Below are positions 11,425-22,320 of a DNA stretch of 37,994 nucleotides, piece after piece; position 1 is the first letter of the stretch; the number at the start of each line of letters is the position of its first letter. The translations under genes were made by a program, and so were the position numbers. The DNA comes from Natronospirales bacterium. GTDB taxonomy: Bacteria; Pseudomonadota; Gammaproteobacteria; Natronospirales; REEB76. Under the pieces are notes generated by a model that ran no database searches, had not been told where the DNA came from, and saw only the letters and a program-made list of their open reading frames with translations. The DNA lies in the NCBI GenBank assembly GCA_018971605.1, contig JAGXAL010000007.1, positions 1 through 37,994 on the forward strand, in the 5' to 3' direction.

Positions 11425-11717
11425 ACAGCAAGGCAACGGCACAACGTTTCGAAGTAGTTGAGGGCGGCGCCTCCGCCATGCCCGCATCGCACTGCCTGCG
11501 GGATTACACCGAAAAAACCCTGCGACGCTACTTTGCCGACCTTGACGGCCACGATCCTACGAACCTCTACGACTTCGTGCTGGCCGAGATCGAGCCGCCG
11601 CTGCTCAAGGCCCTGATGGATTACACGCGTGGCAACCAGTCACGCGCCGCGGTCATCCTTGGCCTCAACCGCAGCACGCTGCGCAAGAAGCTGCGGCAAT
11701 ATAAAATCAATAGCTGA
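11421..11717 (+). CDS. fis: DNA-binding protein Fis
   Basis: ATGA overlap with dusB; C-terminal HTH GNQSRAAVILGLNRSTLRKKLRQYKIN. Confidence 0.95.
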   Translation: MNSKATAQRFEVVEGGASAMPASHCLRDYTEKTLRRYFADLDGHDPTNLYDFVLAEIEPPLLKALMDYTRGNQSRAAVILGLNRSTLRKKLRQYKINS

Positions 11718-11780
11718 TTGTTGGAATCGCGGCTGAAAGCTGCTCCTGCAATCAACAAAAGTCCGCCGCAAGGAACCGCC

Positions 11781-13343
11781 GTGCCGATACGCCGCGCTCT
11801 GCTTTCGGTTTCCGATAAAACCGGTTTGGTGGAGCTGGCTCGTGGCTTGCATGAACTGAAAATCGAACTGCTGTCCACCGGCGGCACGGCGAGATTGCTG
11901 CGCGACGCCGGCATTCCTGTCAAGGAAGTCTCGGGATACACCGGTTTCCCGGAAATCATGCACGGACGCGTCAAGACGCTGCATCCCAAAATCCACGGCG
12001 GTCTGCTCGGCCGGCGCGGCACCGACGACACGGTCATGCAGCAGCACGGCATCCTGCCGATTGATCTGCTGGTGGTAAACCTCTATCCCTTCGAAGCCAC
12101 GATCGCGAAACCGGATTGTTCCTTTGAAGATGCCATTGAAAACATCGACATCGGCGGGCCGGCGATGCTGCGCGCCGCCGCCAAGAACCACGCAGCCGTG
12201 ACCGTGGTCCCGGACCCTGCGGATTACGCCGTTGTCCTCGATGAACTGCGCAGCCACGACGGCACCGTGAGTGATTCGACCCGCACCAGGCTGGCCGTGA
12301 AAGTCTTTGCGCAGACGGCTGCCTATGACGCGGCCATCGCCGATTACCTGGGCGCAAAAGCGCAATCCAAAGGTTCGACACGCCCGTTCCCGGATTTTTA
12401 CATCGCCGGCTTCCGCAAACTCCACGAGCTGCGCTACGGCGAGAACCCGCATCAGCGTGCGGCGCTTTATGCGGAGCGCGGCGATTTGGCTGGAACGTTG
12501 ACGGGCGCCAAACAACTGCAAGGCAAAGAGCTCTCCTACAACAACCTGGCCGATGCTGACGCGGCGCTTGCTTGCGTTGCGGCATTTGCAACCCCGGCCT
12601 GCGTCATCGTGAAACACGCCAATCCCTGCGGCGTGGCCATCGGCAATACGCTGCTGGCCGCCTACGAGCGCGCCTATCAGACCGACTCGACGTCCGCCTT
12701 CGGCGGCATCATTGCCTGCAATCGCCCGCTGGATGCCGCGACTGCCGGGCAAATCCTCGCCAACCAGTTCGTGGAAGTGATCGTGGCGCCGGAAATCGCA
12801 CCGGAAGCGCTCAAGCTGCTGTCCGCCAAACCCAACGTACGCGTTCTGGCCACCGGCGCGTTCGCCACGGGCGGCGACGGATTTGATTGCCGGCGCATCC
12901 GCGGCGGACTGCTATTGCAGGAAGCCGATCAGGGCCGCGTTACTGCCAAAGACCTCAAGATCGTCAGCCGTAAAAAACCCACGGAAAAACAGCTGGCAGA
13001 TTTGCTGTTCGCCTGGACGGTGGTCAAATGTGTAAAGTCTAATGCCATCGTGTATGCCCATGATGGCCGGACCATCGGCATCGGCGCCGGCCAGCCGAGC
13101 CGCGTGATGAGCGCAAAAATCGCCGCTTTGAAAGCCGCAGAAGCGAAACTCGAAGTGCGCGGCGCCGTCATGGCCTCGGACGCCTTCCTGCCGTTCCGCG
13201 ACAGCGTGGATGCCGCGGCACAGGCCGGCATCGCCGCCATCATCCAGCCCGGCGGCTCCATGCGCGACCCGGAAGTCATCGCTGCCGCCGATGAGCATGG
13301 TATTGCCATGGTGTTCACCGGCATGCGCCATTTCAGACATTGA
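11781..13343 (+). CDS. purH: Bifunctional AICAR formyltransferase/IMP cyclohydrolase
   Basis: GTG start; [26 protein letters not shown]...[43 protein letters not shown]. Confidence 0.97.
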   Translation: MPIRRALLSVSDKTGLVELARGLHELKIELLSTGGTARLLRDAGIPVKEVSGYTGFPEIMHGRVKTLHPKIHGGLLGRRGTDDTVMQQHGILPIDLLVVNLYPFEATIAKPDCSFEDAIENIDIGGPAMLRAAAKNHAAVTVVPDPADYAVVLDELRSHDGTVSDSTRTRLAVKVFAQTAAYDAAIADYLGAKAQSKGSTRPFPDFYIAGFRKLHELRYGENPHQRAALYAERGDLAGTLTGAKQLQGKELSYNNLADADAALACVAAFATPACVIVKHANPCGVAIGNTLLAAYERAYQTDSTSAFGGIIACNRPLDAATAGQILANQFVEVIVAPEIAPEALKLLSAKPNVRVLATGAFATGGDGFDCRRIRGGLLLQEADQGRVTAKDLKIVSRKKPTEKQLADLLFAWTVVKCVKSNAIVYAHDGRTIGIGAGQPSRVMSAKIAALKAAEAKLEVRGAVMASDAFLPFRDSVDAAAQAGIAAIIQPGGSMRDPEVIAAADEHGIAMVFTGMRHFRH

Positions 13344-13344
13344 T

Positions 13345-14652
13345 ATGAAAGTCCTGGTGATCGGCAGCGGCGGACGCGAACACGCGCTCGCCTGGAAGCT
13401 GGCGCAGTCGCCGCGCGTGGAGCGCGTGTACGTGGCGCCGGGCAACGCCGGCACCGCGCACGAGAAGAAATGCCAGAACCTGCGCATCGCCGCCGACAAT
13501 CTCAGCGGCCTGCTGGATTTCGCCCTGGGCCAGGGCATTGAACTGACCGTGGTGGGTTCGGAACAGCCGCTGGTCGCGGGCATCGCGGACGTATTCCTGC
13601 AGGCCGGTTTGAAATGCTTCGGCCCGCGGCGGGCGGCGGCGCAGCTCGAAGGCTCGAAGGCCTTCGCCAAGGATTTCCTCGCCCGTCACCACATTCCCAC
13701 GGCCGCGTACCACACGTTCACCGACGCGAACGCGGCGCTCAAGTACCTAGGCGAACGCGGCGCGCCCATCGTGGTGAAGGCTGACGGCCTGGCCGCCGGC
13801 AAGGGCGTGATCGTGGCGCAAACGCTCGCCGAGGCCGAGCGCACGGTACGCGACATGCTCGCCGGCAACGCCTTCGGCCAAGCCGGGCATCGCGTGGTGA
13901 TTGAGGAATTTCTGCAGGGTGAAGAAGCTAGCTTCATCGTGCTGGCTGACGGCGCACACGTGCTGCCGCTGGCCACCACACAGGACCACAAGCGCGTCGG
14001 TGACGGCGATACCGGCCCCAATACCGGCGGCATGGGTGCGTATTCGCCGGCTCCGGTGGTCACCAAGGAGATCCACGAGCGCATCCTGCGCGAGATCATC
14101 CGCCCGACCATCCAGGGCATGGCGGCTGAAGGCACGCCTTATGTGGGCTTTCTGTATGCCGGCCTGATGATTTCACCGGACGGCAAACCCAAGGTCATCG
14201 AATTCAACTGCCGCAGCGGCGATCCCGAAACCCAGCCGATCATGTTGCGGCTCAAGTCGGACCTGGTGGAACTCTGTGAAGCGGCACTCGCCGGCCGGCT
14301 CAACAAGGTCAAAGCCGAATGGGACCCGCGCCCGGCGCTCGGCGTGGTGCTCGCGGCCGAGGGTTATCCGGGCGAATACCGCAAGGGCGACGTGATCAGC
14401 GGCCTACCGCCATTTCAAATGGACCACATCAAGGTGTTTCACGCAGGCACCGCCGAACAGGATGGCAAGATCGTTACCAGCGGCGGGCGCGTGTTGTGCG
14501 TTACCGCGGTAGATGACACTCTGGCCGATGCGCGCCGGCGCGCCTACCACATCGCCGCAGACATTCACTGGCCGGGACGGTTTTTCCGCCGCGATATTGG
14601 CTATCGGGCGCTGGAGCGGGAAGCGCAGAAAAATAACAAACCAGGAAAATAA
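13345..14652 (+). CDS. purD: Phosphoribosylamine-glycine ligase
   Basis: MKVLVIGSGGREHALAWKLAQSPRVERVYVAPGNAGTA... Confidence 0.98.
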   Translation: MKVLVIGSGGREHALAWKLAQSPRVERVYVAPGNAGTAHEKKCQNLRIAADNLSGLLDFALGQGIELTVVGSEQPLVAGIADVFLQAGLKCFGPRRAAAQLEGSKAFAKDFLARHHIPTAAYHTFTDANAALKYLGERGAPIVVKADGLAAGKGVIVAQTLAEAERTVRDMLAGNAFGQAGHRVVIEEFLQGEEASFIVLADGAHVLPLATTQDHKRVGDGDTGPNTGGMGAYSPAPVVTKEIHERILREIIRPTIQGMAAEGTPYVGFLYAGLMISPDGKPKVIEFNCRSGDPETQPIMLRLKSDLVELCEAALAGRLNKVKAEWDPRPALGVVLAAEGYPGEYRKGDVISGLPPFQMDHIKVFHAGTAEQDGKIVTSGGRVLCVTAVDDTLADARRRAYHIAADIHWPGRFFRRDIGYRALEREAQKNNKPGK

Positions 14653-14664
14653 CTGCTGTCAGCG

Positions 14665-15312
14665 ATGTTCGAACTCGTGATATTCGATTGCGATGGTGTA
14701 TTGGTTGACAGCGAACGCATCACCAACACGGTCCTGGCGGGTATGCTGAACGAACTTGGGCTGTCGGTCAGCTTAAACGACATGTTCGAGCATTTCATGG
14801 GAAAGTCCATGCCTCAATGCCTGGAACTTATCACGACCATGCTTGGTAAATCTCCACCGTCTAATTTCGAAGAACGGTATCGAGAGCGAAGCCGTGTTGC
14901 CCTCGAAACCGGGCTATTACCTGTTCCGGGTGTAGCGGAAATGCTGAACGAATTGAAGTTGCCGTGCTGCGTGGCGTCCGGCGGTTCCCATGACAAGATG
15001 CGTACGACCCTTGGCATCACCGGACTTCTGCACAGATTCCAAGGCCGGCTATACAGCGTCACAGAGGTGACCTGCGGCAAACCTGCGCCGGACGTGTTCC
15101 TGTATGCCGCAGCACAGTGCGGCGTGAAACCCGGAGCCTGTGCGGTCGTGGAAGACACGCCCACGGGTGTGCAGGCCGGTGTGGCCGCAGGTATGACCGT
15201 CTTTGGATATTCGGGATTGATCGGGGCGAAACAGTTGCGCTCAGCAGGCGCACATTACGTCTTCAAACACATGCGTGAATTGAATAGCTTGTTGAACCAG
15301 AAAGCGCCGTAG
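14665..15312 (+). CDS. HAD-family phosphatase (beta-phosphoglucomutase/YieH-like)
   Basis: MFELVIFDCDGVLVDSERITN...; CVASGGSHDKM; GKPAPDVFLYAA...VVEDTPTGVQAGVAAGM. Confidence 0.88.
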   Translation: MFELVIFDCDGVLVDSERITNTVLAGMLNELGLSVSLNDMFEHFMGKSMPQCLELITTMLGKSPPSNFEERYRERSRVALETGLLPVPGVAEMLNELKLPCCVASGGSHDKMRTTLGITGLLHRFQGRLYSVTEVTCGKPAPDVFLYAAAQCGVKPGACAVVEDTPTGVQAGVAAGMTVFGYSGLIGAKQLRSAGAHYVFKHMRELNSLLNQKAP

Positions 15313-15332
15313 GGTGTGCCCGCGCACCCTAC
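15309..15332. repeat. GTAGGGTG...CACCCTAC repeat, copy 1; overlaps the HAD stop codon
   Basis: GTAGGGTGTGCCCGCGCACCCTAC. Confidence 0.75.
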
Positions 15333-15346
15333 AACTTCATTAGACA

Positions 15347-15386
15347 CCCCCTCACCCTAGCCTCTCCCCATAAATGGGGCGAGGGG
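15347..15386. repeat. Dispersed repeat copy 2 (CCCCTCACCCTARCCTCTCCCC-n-GGGGCGAGGGGA family)
   Basis: Near-identical to 264-305. Confidence 0.65.
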
Positions 15387-15407
15387 ATACGGAGACGCCA
15401 GACGGCG

Positions 15408-16667
<1,260 letters not shown>

Positions 16668-16806
16668 AGAAGTCTGGTTCCCGATTGCATGCAACAGAGG
16701 AAAAGCCGGCGAATGCCGGAGTCACAAGGATCTTGTTATGCCTGTCGTCCGTGGCCGGCGGTTCTGTGCCGCCGTGCCGGGCGCCAGCGACGTGGGCCGC
16801 CGGCGC

Positions 16807-17133
16807 TCAGATATTGGTTTCGATAAATGCAGTCAGCTGCGATTTCGAGAGCGCGCCGATTTTCTGCGCCTGCACGCTGCCGCCCTTGAACAGCATCAAG
16901 GTCGGGATGCTGCGGATGCCGTACTTCTGGGTAAGCTGGGCGTTCTGGTCCACGTTGACCTTGGCGATCTTGAGCTTGCCCTGGTAATCCGTGGCGATTT
17001 CATCGAGGATCGGCGCGATCATCTTGCAGGGTCCGCACCACTCCGCCCAGTAATCCACCAGCACTGGGACACTGGATTTCAACACGTCGCTCTCGAAGTT
17101 GGCGTCGCTGGTATACACAATCTGGTCGCTCAC
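16807..17133 (-). CDS. trxA: Thioredoxin
   Basis: [24 protein letters not shown]; next to rho and divergent from rhlB. Confidence 0.97.
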   Translation of the reverse strand: MSDQIVYTSDANFESDVLKSSVPVLVDYWAEWCGPCKMIAPILDEIATDYQGKLKIAKVNVDQNAQLTQKYGIRSIPTLMLFKGGSVQAQKIGALSKSQLTAFIETNI

Positions 17134-17382
17134 GGTTACTGATCCTCCGGTATCTGAAACTGTTGCACCGCCGGGTGCGGACGGGCGCGCCAGAGCGCAA
17201 CTCGCAGGGGAAATGACGTGCCGTGCCGTTTAAGGCACAATGACGCGGCTGGTTCGCGGCTCTGAACTATAAAGCGTTATGAAGTTCGGAAACGTCCCGC
17301 ACGGGGCACGGGCGCTGGGCGTTGAGACATATTTGAGCCCAACCGCCGCCGGATTGCAAGCCCCGGGCTACACAAAAACATC

Positions 17383-18669
17383 ATGGAACAACACCTGACC
17401 GAGATGCATTTCGAGTCCCTGGGGCTCGCCCCACCGCTGCTGGCCAGCCTTGGCGAGGCCGGCTTCACCCGCTGCACGCCCATCCAGGCGGAAGCACTGC
17501 CGCTGCTGCTCAAGGGCCAGGACGTGGCCGGTCAGGCGCAGACCGGCACCGGCAAGACCGCGGCGTTTTTGCTGGCGCTTTACCAGCGGCTCCTGGCCCA
17601 CCCTGCGAAACCTGGACGCCGTCCAAATCAGCCGCGCGCGCTGGTCGTGGCGCCCACGCGCGAACTCGCGGTGCAAATCCACAAGGACGCGGAGCTCCTC
17701 GGCCGGCACGTGAACTTGAGCCGCACCGTGGTGTACGGCGGCGAGGACTATGACAAGCAGCGCGACACCGTGGCCGCCGGCGTGGAGCTGCTGATCGGCA
17801 CGCCGGGCCGGCTGATTGATTATTTCAAGCAGCACGTCTTCGATTTGCGCGTCCTGGAAGCCATGGTGATCGACGAAGCCGACCGCATGTTCGACATGGG
17901 CTTCATCGCCGACGTGCGCTTCCTGTTGCGGCGCATGCCGCCACCCACGGAACGGCTCAACATGCTGTTTTCCGCCACCCTCTCCTACCGCGTCATGGAG
18001 CTCGCCTACGAGCACATGAACAACGCCAAGTTCATCCGTATCGAGCCGGATCATGTCACGGTCGAACGCGTGCACCAGGTTCTCTACCTGCCCGCCACCA
18101 ACGAAAAGATCGCGCTGCTCATTGGGCTGCTGCACCAGCTCGAAGCGCACCGCACCATGGTGTTCGTGAACACCAAGCGCACCGCGGAAACCGTCGAAGC
18201 CTGGCTCAAGGGCAACGGTTTCAACGCCGCGGTGCTCTCCGGCGACGTACCGCAGAAAAAACGCCTGCGGCTGTTGCGCGAGTTCACCGAAGGCGCGTTG
18301 CCGATCCTGGTGACCACCGACGTGGCCTCGCGCGGCCTGCACATCCCCGACGTCACCCACGTGATCAACTACGACTTGCCGCAGGACGCCGAGGATTACG
18401 TACATCGCATCGGCCGCACCGCGCGCGCCGGTGCCGAAGGCGACGCCATCAGCTTCGCCTGCGAGGAATACGCGTTTTCGCTGCCGGACATCGAACGCTA
18501 CATCGGCAACCGTATCCCGCGCGAGGCCTTGCGGCCGGAACTGCTCGCGGATTTGCAACCGGCGGCGAAGCGCGAACGCTATCAAGCCCATCCGCACCGT
18601 CAAGGACACGGACACGGCCATGGTCATGGCGGACAACGCGGTGGTGGAAGACGCAGGGGAAGACGTTGA
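17383..18669 (+). CDS. rhlB: DEAD-box ATP-dependent RNA helicase, RhlB-like
   Basis: [64 protein letters not shown]...[13 protein letters not shown]; His/Gly/Arg-rich tail. Confidence 0.93.
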   Translation: MEQHLTEMHFESLGLAPPLLASLGEAGFTRCTPIQAEALPLLLKGQDVAGQAQTGTGKTAAFLLALYQRLLAHPAKPGRRPNQPRALVVAPTRELAVQIHKDAELLGRHVNLSRTVVYGGEDYDKQRDTVAAGVELLIGTPGRLIDYFKQHVFDLRVLEAMVIDEADRMFDMGFIADVRFLLRRMPPPTERLNMLFSATLSYRVMELAYEHMNNAKFIRIEPDHVTVERVHQVLYLPATNEKIALLIGLLHQLEAHRTMVFVNTKRTAETVEAWLKGNGFNAAVLSGDVPQKKRLRLLREFTEGALPILVTTDVASRGLHIPDVTHVINYDLPQDAEDYVHRIGRTARAGAEGDAISFACEEYAFSLPDIERYIGNRIPREALRPELLADLQPAAKRERYQAHPHRQGHGHGHGHGGQRGGGRRRGRR

Positions 18670-18740
18670 GAGTGCTGTGTACTGCGTGCTGCGTGAAGAT
18701 CTGGTTTTGACGCAGCACTCAGCGCGCAGTACGCAGCACC
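18669..18740. repeat. Imperfect inverted repeat, GTGCTGCGTACTGCGT family, copy 2
   Basis: GAGTGCTGTGTACTGCGTGCTGCGTGAAGA...TGACGCAGCACTCAGCGCGCAGTACGCAGCACC. Confidence 0.7.
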
Positions 18741-18744
18741 TTGT

Positions 18745-19437
18745 TCAGGGCATCAACTCCGCCAACGAGTCCACCGACGGAAATTCGTCAATCTCGCGCG
18801 CCGGCTCGTGGCTGTCCGGCCGGCGCATGGCGATCACATGCCGCAGGCCGTAGGCACGCGCCGCGTGCAGCACCGGCAGGCTGTCGTCCGCCAAAAGACT
18901 CGTATCCGGGACCAGCGTTTCAACCCGCGCCAGCGCCTGCCAGAAACCGGCGGTCTCCTTGGGCGCGCCGAGCGTGTGCGACGACACGATGCGATCGAAA
19001 TGGCCGTCGAGCCGGGTTTGTTCCATCTTCAGGGCCAGGGTGTCCGGATGCGCGTTGGTCACGAGCACCAGGCGTTTGCCGATCCGGCGCACGCGCCGCA
19101 GGAATGCCTCGGCCTGCGGCAGCACGCGGATGGCGTGGCGCTCGGCGCGATGCAGCGCCAAGATGTCCAGGCCGAGTTCCCGCGACCAGTGTTCCAGGCT
19201 GTACCACTGCAGCGTGCCCTGCATCGCGCGAAAGCGCGTCCGCAGTTCCGCTTGCGCCTGTTCCAGGCTCAACCCGCGGCGATCGCCGTAGCGCTGCGGC
19301 AGGCATTCACGCCAGAAACGATTGTCAAAATGCAGATCCAGCAGCGTGCCGTCCATGTCCATGAACACGCTCTCGACCGCATTCCAGTCAGCAATGATTC
19401 CCGTTTTTTGCAGCATGGCCGCTATCATATACTCCAC
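18745..19437 (-). CDS. HAD-superfamily nucleotidase, YrfG-like
   Basis: VFMDMDGTLLDLHFDNRFWRECLPQRYG...RLVLVTNAHPDTLALKMEQT; possible downstream start at 19416. Confidence 0.88.
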   Translation of the reverse strand: MEYMIAAMLQKTGIIADWNAVESVFMDMDGTLLDLHFDNRFWRECLPQRYGDRRGLSLEQAQAELRTRFRAMQGTLQWYSLEHWSRELGLDILALHRAERHAIRVLPQAEAFLRRVRRIGKRLVLVTNAHPDTLALKMEQTRLDGHFDRIVSSHTLGAPKETAGFWQALARVETLVPDTSLLADDSLPVLHAARAYGLRHVIAMRRPDSHEPAREIDEFPSVDSLAELMP

Positions 19438-19448
19438 GCGCGCATCCC

Positions 19449-20273
19449 TTGAGCGTCGTTTACCGGGAATCCACCGTGCCGCCGCCTGACCAACAATTGC
19501 TGGGGCCGTTACTCGAGATCGCGCAGGCCGCCGGGCGGCGAATTCTGGAAATCTACGCCACGGATTTCAGCGTGCAGCAAAAGTCCGACCGCTCGCCGGT
19601 CACCGCGGCCGACCTTGCAGCGCAGGAGATCATCGTCCAGGGCCTGCAGCGCCTCACGCCCGACTTGCCGGTGCTCTCGGAGGAATCCAGCCACATCCCG
19701 TTCGCCCAGCGCCGCCGCTGGGAAACTTACTGGCTGGTGGATCCGCTCGACGGCACCAAAGAATTCATCAACCGCAACGGCGATTTCACCGTGAACATTG
19801 CGCTGGTGCAGAAGCACGCGCCGGTGGTGGGCGTGGTGCACATCCCGGTGGAAAATTCGAGCTACTACGGCGTGGTGGGTGCGGGCGCCTATCGCCGCAA
19901 AATCGGCAGCGTGCCAGAAGCGATCCACGTGCACCCGCTGGACAGCGGCCCGCTGCGAGTGGTCGCCAGCCGCTCGCACCGCGGCGAGCTGCTGGATGGC
20001 TATCTGGCGAAGCTCGGCGCGCACGCAACCGTGTCGCGCGGCAGCGCCTTGAAATTCTGCCTGGTGGCGGAGGGCGCGGCCGATGTGTATCCGCGCTTGG
20101 GCCCGACTTCGGAATGGGACACGGCGGCCGGTCATGCCGTGCTGCTCGCGGCCGGCGGCCAAGTGATCACCGTGGATGGCTCGGCGCTCGACTACAACAC
20201 CAAAGAATCGCTGCTCAACCCGTACTTCATCGCCTACGCCGACAACTCACGCGACTGGCGCAGCTACCTGTAA
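19449..20273 (+). CDS. cysQ: 3'(2'),5'-bisphosphate nucleotidase CysQ
   Basis: KSDRSPVTAADLAAQEIIVQGLQRLTPDLPVLSEES...WLVDPLDGTKEFINRNGDFTVNIAL. Confidence 0.95.
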   Translation: MSVVYRESTVPPPDQQLLGPLLEIAQAAGRRILEIYATDFSVQQKSDRSPVTAADLAAQEIIVQGLQRLTPDLPVLSEESSHIPFAQRRRWETYWLVDPLDGTKEFINRNGDFTVNIALVQKHAPVVGVVHIPVENSSYYGVVGAGAYRRKIGSVPEAIHVHPLDSGPLRVVASRSHRGELLDGYLAKLGAHATVSRGSALKFCLVAEGAADVYPRLGPTSEWDTAAGHAVLLAAGGQVITVDGSALDYNTKESLLNPYFIAYADNSRDWRSYL

Positions 20274-20277
20274 AACA

Positions 20278-20297
20278 ACGCCGGCGGGCGCCGGCGT
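20278..20297 (-). terminator. GC-rich hairpin terminator for the minus-strand chalcone-isomerase-like gene
   Basis: ACGCCGGC-GGGC-GCCGGCGT; minus-strand continuation is TGTTTTAC. Confidence 0.55.
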
Positions 20298-20321
20298 CGT
20301 GGTTGTGGGTTTGGTTGCGGG

Positions 20322-20894
20322 TTATCGCTTGACGCCCAGCAAGGCGTTGCGGAAATCGTGCGGCAGCTTCGGGCCGAGAAACGCATTCAGCAAGGCCGTG
20401 TGGAAATCGGCGCCCTCGATCGTGCCCTTGAGTTCGCCGTTCCAGCCGAGCTCGGTGCCCTGCCCCGGAATGTAGTCCATGGTGATGACGTCGCCCTTCT
20501 TCGCCTGGCCAAACCAGCCGATGAATTTGTCTATCTTGGTGCGCAGCTCGGGGCTGATGCCGGGATTGTTGCCGTTGAAACCCTCGTTCCAGGCATCCTT
20601 GAACTGCCCGGGACTCGCGGCATAAATCATGTTCATCTGGATGCGGTCCGGGCCGGTCTGGGCGAGCACCGCCTGGACGGTGTCGGCTTTCTCGGGCAGG
20701 TACAGGCCGCCGACGTACACCTTCACCTTGAACCAGGTCTTGGTGCGCAGCGCGATGCCATTCAGCACCAGGCTTTGCCCGCCCATGGTCGCCGAATCCG
20801 GCAGCGTGACATCGGCCAGCGTCGCCGCTTGCACTCCGGCAAGTCCGCCGGCTACAAACAACAGCATTGCCACAAATAATTTCTGCACGTTCAT
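20322..20894 (-). CDS. Periplasmic chalcone isomerase-like family protein
   Basis: Signal peptide MNVQKLFVAMLLFVAGGLAGVQA; LVLNGIALRTKTWFKVKVYVGGLYLPEK...YIPGQGTELGWNGELKGTIEGADFHTALLNAFLG. Confidence 0.85.
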   Translation of the reverse strand: MNVQKLFVAMLLFVAGGLAGVQAATLADVTLPDSATMGGQSLVLNGIALRTKTWFKVKVYVGGLYLPEKADTVQAVLAQTGPDRIQMNMIYAASPGQFKDAWNEGFNGNNPGISPELRTKIDKFIGWFGQAKKGDVITMDYIPGQGTELGWNGELKGTIEGADFHTALLNAFLGPKLPHDFRNALLGVKR

Positions 20895-20936
20895 GATTGC
20901 ACCTCACTCCATTTCCATTGGCTCCAGCCTAGCACG

Positions 20937-21818
20937 TTAGCCTGCCGCGGGAGCGCCGGCGCCTTGCAGATAACGCGCGAAGAACGCCAGCGTGCGCTTC
21001 CAGGCATCGGCCGCCGCTTCGGGCCGATAGTTCCCGCCCGAGGGATTGGCAAACGCATGCCCGGCGTCGGGATATTCGTGGATTTCCGCAGCCACATGCG
21101 CCTGTTTGAGCGCCGCCTGAAACGCCTGCACGTCGGCCACGGTGATACTTTTGTCTTCCTCGCCGAAGAAACCAAGCAACGGCATTTTCAGCCTGGAAAG
21201 TTCCGCAACATTATCCGCCGGCTCGCCGTAATACATGACTACGGCGTTGATCTTGTCCGGCAACATCAGCGCGATTTGCAACGACCAGCCGCCGCCGAAA
21301 CACCAGCCAATCACGCCCACGTGCGGCGCCAGTTCGGTGTCGTGCAAAAACGCATAGGCCTGACGCAGATTGCTGCCAGCCGCGGCCTTGTCGGCAAACA
21401 CGCCCTTCATGAGTTCGATGGCCTGCGCCGGAGTCGTCGCGCTCTTGCCGCGATAGAGGTCCACGGCGAGCGCTGCATAGCCTTCGCCCGCCAACTGATC
21501 CGCCATGCTGCGGATGTTGTCGTTCAATCCCCACCATTCATGAATCACGATGACGGCCGGCAACGCGCCCTTGGCGTGCAGCGGCTCGGCGAGATAGCCG
21601 TGCACCGGCTGGCCGTTGACCCTGGCATACACCACTGCGCGGTGCCGGATAGGCTGCAATGGCTTGGCATACGTCGCGGGACTGGCGAGCGGTGTATCGT
21701 GCATGTGCATCGCCTGCATGGCGAGCAGGTATTGCGGGTCGCTCATCGCCATGAGTGCCGGCGCGCACCACAAACCGGAGAACAACAATAAACCGGTCAA
21801 CGTCAAATGGGTTCGCAT
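20937..21818 (-). CDS. Exported dienelactone hydrolase family protein
   Basis: Signal peptide; VIVIHEWWGLNDNIRSMADQLAGEGYAALAVDLY...GVIGWCFGGGWSLQ. Confidence 0.9.
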   Translation of the reverse strand: MRTHLTLTGLLLFSGLWCAPALMAMSDPQYLLAMQAMHMHDTPLASPATYAKPLQPIRHRAVVYARVNGQPVHGYLAEPLHAKGALPAVIVIHEWWGLNDNIRSMADQLAGEGYAALAVDLYRGKSATTPAQAIELMKGVFADKAAAGSNLRQAYAFLHDTELAPHVGVIGWCFGGGWSLQIALMLPDKINAVVMYYGEPADNVAELSRLKMPLLGFFGEEDKSITVADVQAFQAALKQAHVAAEIHEYPDAGHAFANPSGGNYRPEAAADAWKRTLAFFARYLQGAGAPAAG

Positions 21819-21830
21819 GGGTTCACTCCT

Positions 21831-22187
21831 TCAGTCGCCGCGGTACACACATCCGGAAGTACAGGTTTCTGCAATGACCACTTTGGAAAGTTGCGGCAGA
21901 GCGGGTTGCAGCCGCTGCCAGATCCAGCGCGCGAGGTTTTCGCTGGTGGGGTTTTCCAATCCCGGAACCTCGTTGAGATACCGGTGATCCAGCGCCTCGA
22001 ACACCGGCGCGAACGCCTGTTTCAATTCGGCGAAATCCATGAGCCAGCCGCTGTGCGCACCGGGTTCGCCGCTTATGTAAATCTTGACGCGGAACGAATG
22101 CCCGTGCAGTCGGCTGCACTTGTGGCTGGCCGGCAGATTCGGCAGCCGGTGGGCCGCCTCGATGCGGAAAACCTTAAAAATTTGCAA
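21831..22187 (-). CDS. queD: 6-carboxy-5,6,7,8-tetrahydropterin synthase (QueD family)
   Basis: [34 protein letters not shown]...[11 protein letters not shown]...[21 protein letters not shown]. Confidence 0.93.
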   Translation of the reverse strand: MQIFKVFRIEAAHRLPNLPASHKCSRLHGHSFRVKIYISGEPGAHSGWLMDFAELKQAFAPVFEALDHRYLNEVPGLENPTSENLARWIWQRLQPALPQLSKVVIAETCTSGCVYRGD

Positions 22188-22320
22188 TGGCTTCCAACGT
22201 CAACGCTAACAGCAGTTAGACTAGCGGCGTAATTTTAGCCGAACGGCGGGTGGATTTCGGGTAATCCACGCAAGCTGCCGGCGGTGTGTTTTGCGGGTTT
22301 CATGACGGAAACCCTGCAGG

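Noticed and set aside
17368-18636. 422-aa minus-strand ORF antisense to rhlB
   Set aside because: Shadow ORF; plus strand encodes all DEAD-box motifs.
22188-22320. Possible preQ1 riboswitch upstream of queD
   Set aside because: No preQ1-I or -II core recognisable; only small inverted repeats (CTAACAGCAGTTAG, GTGGATT/AATCCAC).
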